A stretch of DNA of 64,000 bases from Alphaproteobacteria bacterium (lineage in GTDB: Bacteria > Pseudomonadota > Alphaproteobacteria > Acetobacterales > Acetobacteraceae): contig VGDM01000008.1 of the NCBI GenBank assembly GCA_016869715.1, positions 1 to 64,000 of the forward strand, written 5' to 3'. The notes beneath the pieces were generated by a model. It was not told the origin of the DNA. It did not search any database and saw only the letters and a list, made by a program, of their open reading frames with translations. Numbering within the stretch: position 1 is the first letter of the stretch; every line of letters begins with the position of its first letter. Made by a program: the position numbers and the translations under genes. Of this stretch, positions 63,473-64,000 are shown piece after piece.

Positions 63473-64000
63473 CTAGTTGCCGTTGAGCGCCGCCATCACG
63501 CCTGCCATCGCAGCTTGAAACATCTCCGGCGTCAGGCGCCGCGTTGAGGTGTTGTAGCGGCTGACGTGATAGGAATCCGCCAGGATCAGCTCGCCGGGCA
63601 GGCGATGCCGCGCACCATGGGCGAAGGCGAAGCGCGAAGCTGGGATGCCTTTGGCGTGAAGCAGCGCGTTATGCGCGACCACGCCAAGCGCCAATACCAC
63701 GCGCAGGCCCGGCATGCCGGCCAATTCGGCTTGCAGGAAGCCATTGCAGGCGCGGATTTCAACGGGCAGCGGCAGGTTTTCTGGCGGCACGCAGCGCACC
63801 GCATTGGCGATGCGGCAGCCGGTCAGTTCCATGCCATCCTTGGGGTCTTCGCCATAGGCGCCGCGCGCCAGACCATATTCCAGCAAAGTCGCGTAAAGTA
63901 GCTTGCCGGCATAATCGCCAGTGAAGGGCCGCCCGGTGCGATTGGCGCCGCGTACACCGGGGGCAAGGCCCAATACCAGCAAGGGTGCTTCCCGTGGCCC
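63473..64000 (-). CDS. Uracil-DNA glycosylase, family 5 (UDGb type), partial
   Basis: The gene runs off the window; 176 codons of the C-terminal part are seen. The conserved GLAPGVRGANRTGRPFTGDYAG block, with the family 5 active-site region (APG and a GANRTG segment), is followed by TGCRIANAVRCVPPENLPLP and the distal DSYHVSRYNTSTRRLT. This fits family 5 UDG (TthUDGb type), which removes uracil and some other deaminated bases from DNA and uses an FeS cluster. The upstream codons to 64000 continue the frame, so the start is outside. It adds to the DNA-repair set in this region. Confidence 0.88.
   Translation of the reverse strand, partial: GPREAPLLVLGLAPGVRGANRTGRPFTGDYAGKLLYATLLEYGLARGAYGEDPKDGMELTGCRIANAVRCVPPENLPLPVEIRACNGFLQAELAGMPGLRVVLALGVVAHNALLHAKGIPASRFAFAHGARHRLPGELILADSYHVSRYNTSTRRLTPEMFQAAMAGVMAALNGN

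Noticed and set aside
1-64000. CRISPR arrays, tRNA or rRNA genes, prophage, replication origin
   Set aside because: I saw no regular repeat-spacer pattern, no cloverleaf with a TTCGA loop in context, no rRNA sequence, and no DnaA-box cluster.

Overview
The window is a dense, high-GC chromosomal segment of an alphaproteobacterium, most likely of the Rhodospirillales/Acetobacteraceae type. The evidence is a perfect alphaproteobacterial SOS box (GTTC-N7-GTTC) in front of lexA, a DUF2336 gene, an EipB/DUF1849 envelope protein with its two end cysteines, a DctPQM TRAP transporter, class I PHA synthase, the gene order rplM-rpsI-argC, and a bacterial FeS (6-4) photolyase. The taxonomic call is an inference. 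No rRNA, tRNA, CRISPR, prophage or origin was seen.

Layout: 0-1 kb is a decay zone, where an IS5-family transposase tail abuts the broken 3' end of an RND efflux pump gene. 1-10.7 kb holds housekeeping genes: thioredoxin, an enoyl-CoA hydratase, an MDR oxidoreductase, lexA, tsaC-cysQ, two tandem M17 aminopeptidases with holC, and argB. 10.7-14.4 kb has a DUF2336 gene with an amber codon, then dapD-dapE. 14.4-23.8 kb is catabolic and transport: dctPQM, two SDRs with an orphan NMT1-like binding protein, an M20 amidohydrolase, an NAD-binding protein and an IlvD/Edd dehydratase. 24-30 kb has rplM-rpsI, an IS3 orfA remnant, argC, a gamma-carbonic-anhydrase-like gene, and an acyl-CoA ligase-VOC-ketopantoate reductase operon. 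30-34 kb has an FkbM methyltransferase pseudogene, hom-alaC and a lipoprotein. 34-40 kb has phaC and a sugar-acid group (SDR, FAH-fold hydrolase, class II aldolase, UxaA dehydratase). 40.3-42.1 kb has a TPP riboswitch in front of a family-5 binding protein. 42-51 kb has eipB, aspS, rnd, two glycosyltransferases, thrS and infC, the last starting with AUA. 51-64 kb has an interrupted HMW1C-like glycosyltransferase, a CPD photolyase, a phosphoesterase, a creatininase-family gene, an FeS (6-4) photolyase operon, sixA with a CHAD gene, a degenerate SNase, gltA and the start of a family 5 uracil-DNA glycosylase.

The least explained structure is a roughly 100-bp two-hairpin element present three times (2306-2407, 3547-3646, and inverted at 19971-20069). 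Its stems are kept by paired base changes, which suggests selection on structure. Other points are an orphan TPP-riboswitch-controlled binding protein, a fuculose-aldolase-like protein with one zinc His changed to Tyr, and five decayed genes that keep clear family identity. DNA repair is well represented (lexA, two photolyases, UDG). Amino-acid synthesis genes (argB, argC, dapD, dapE, hom, alaC) are scattered rather than clustered.
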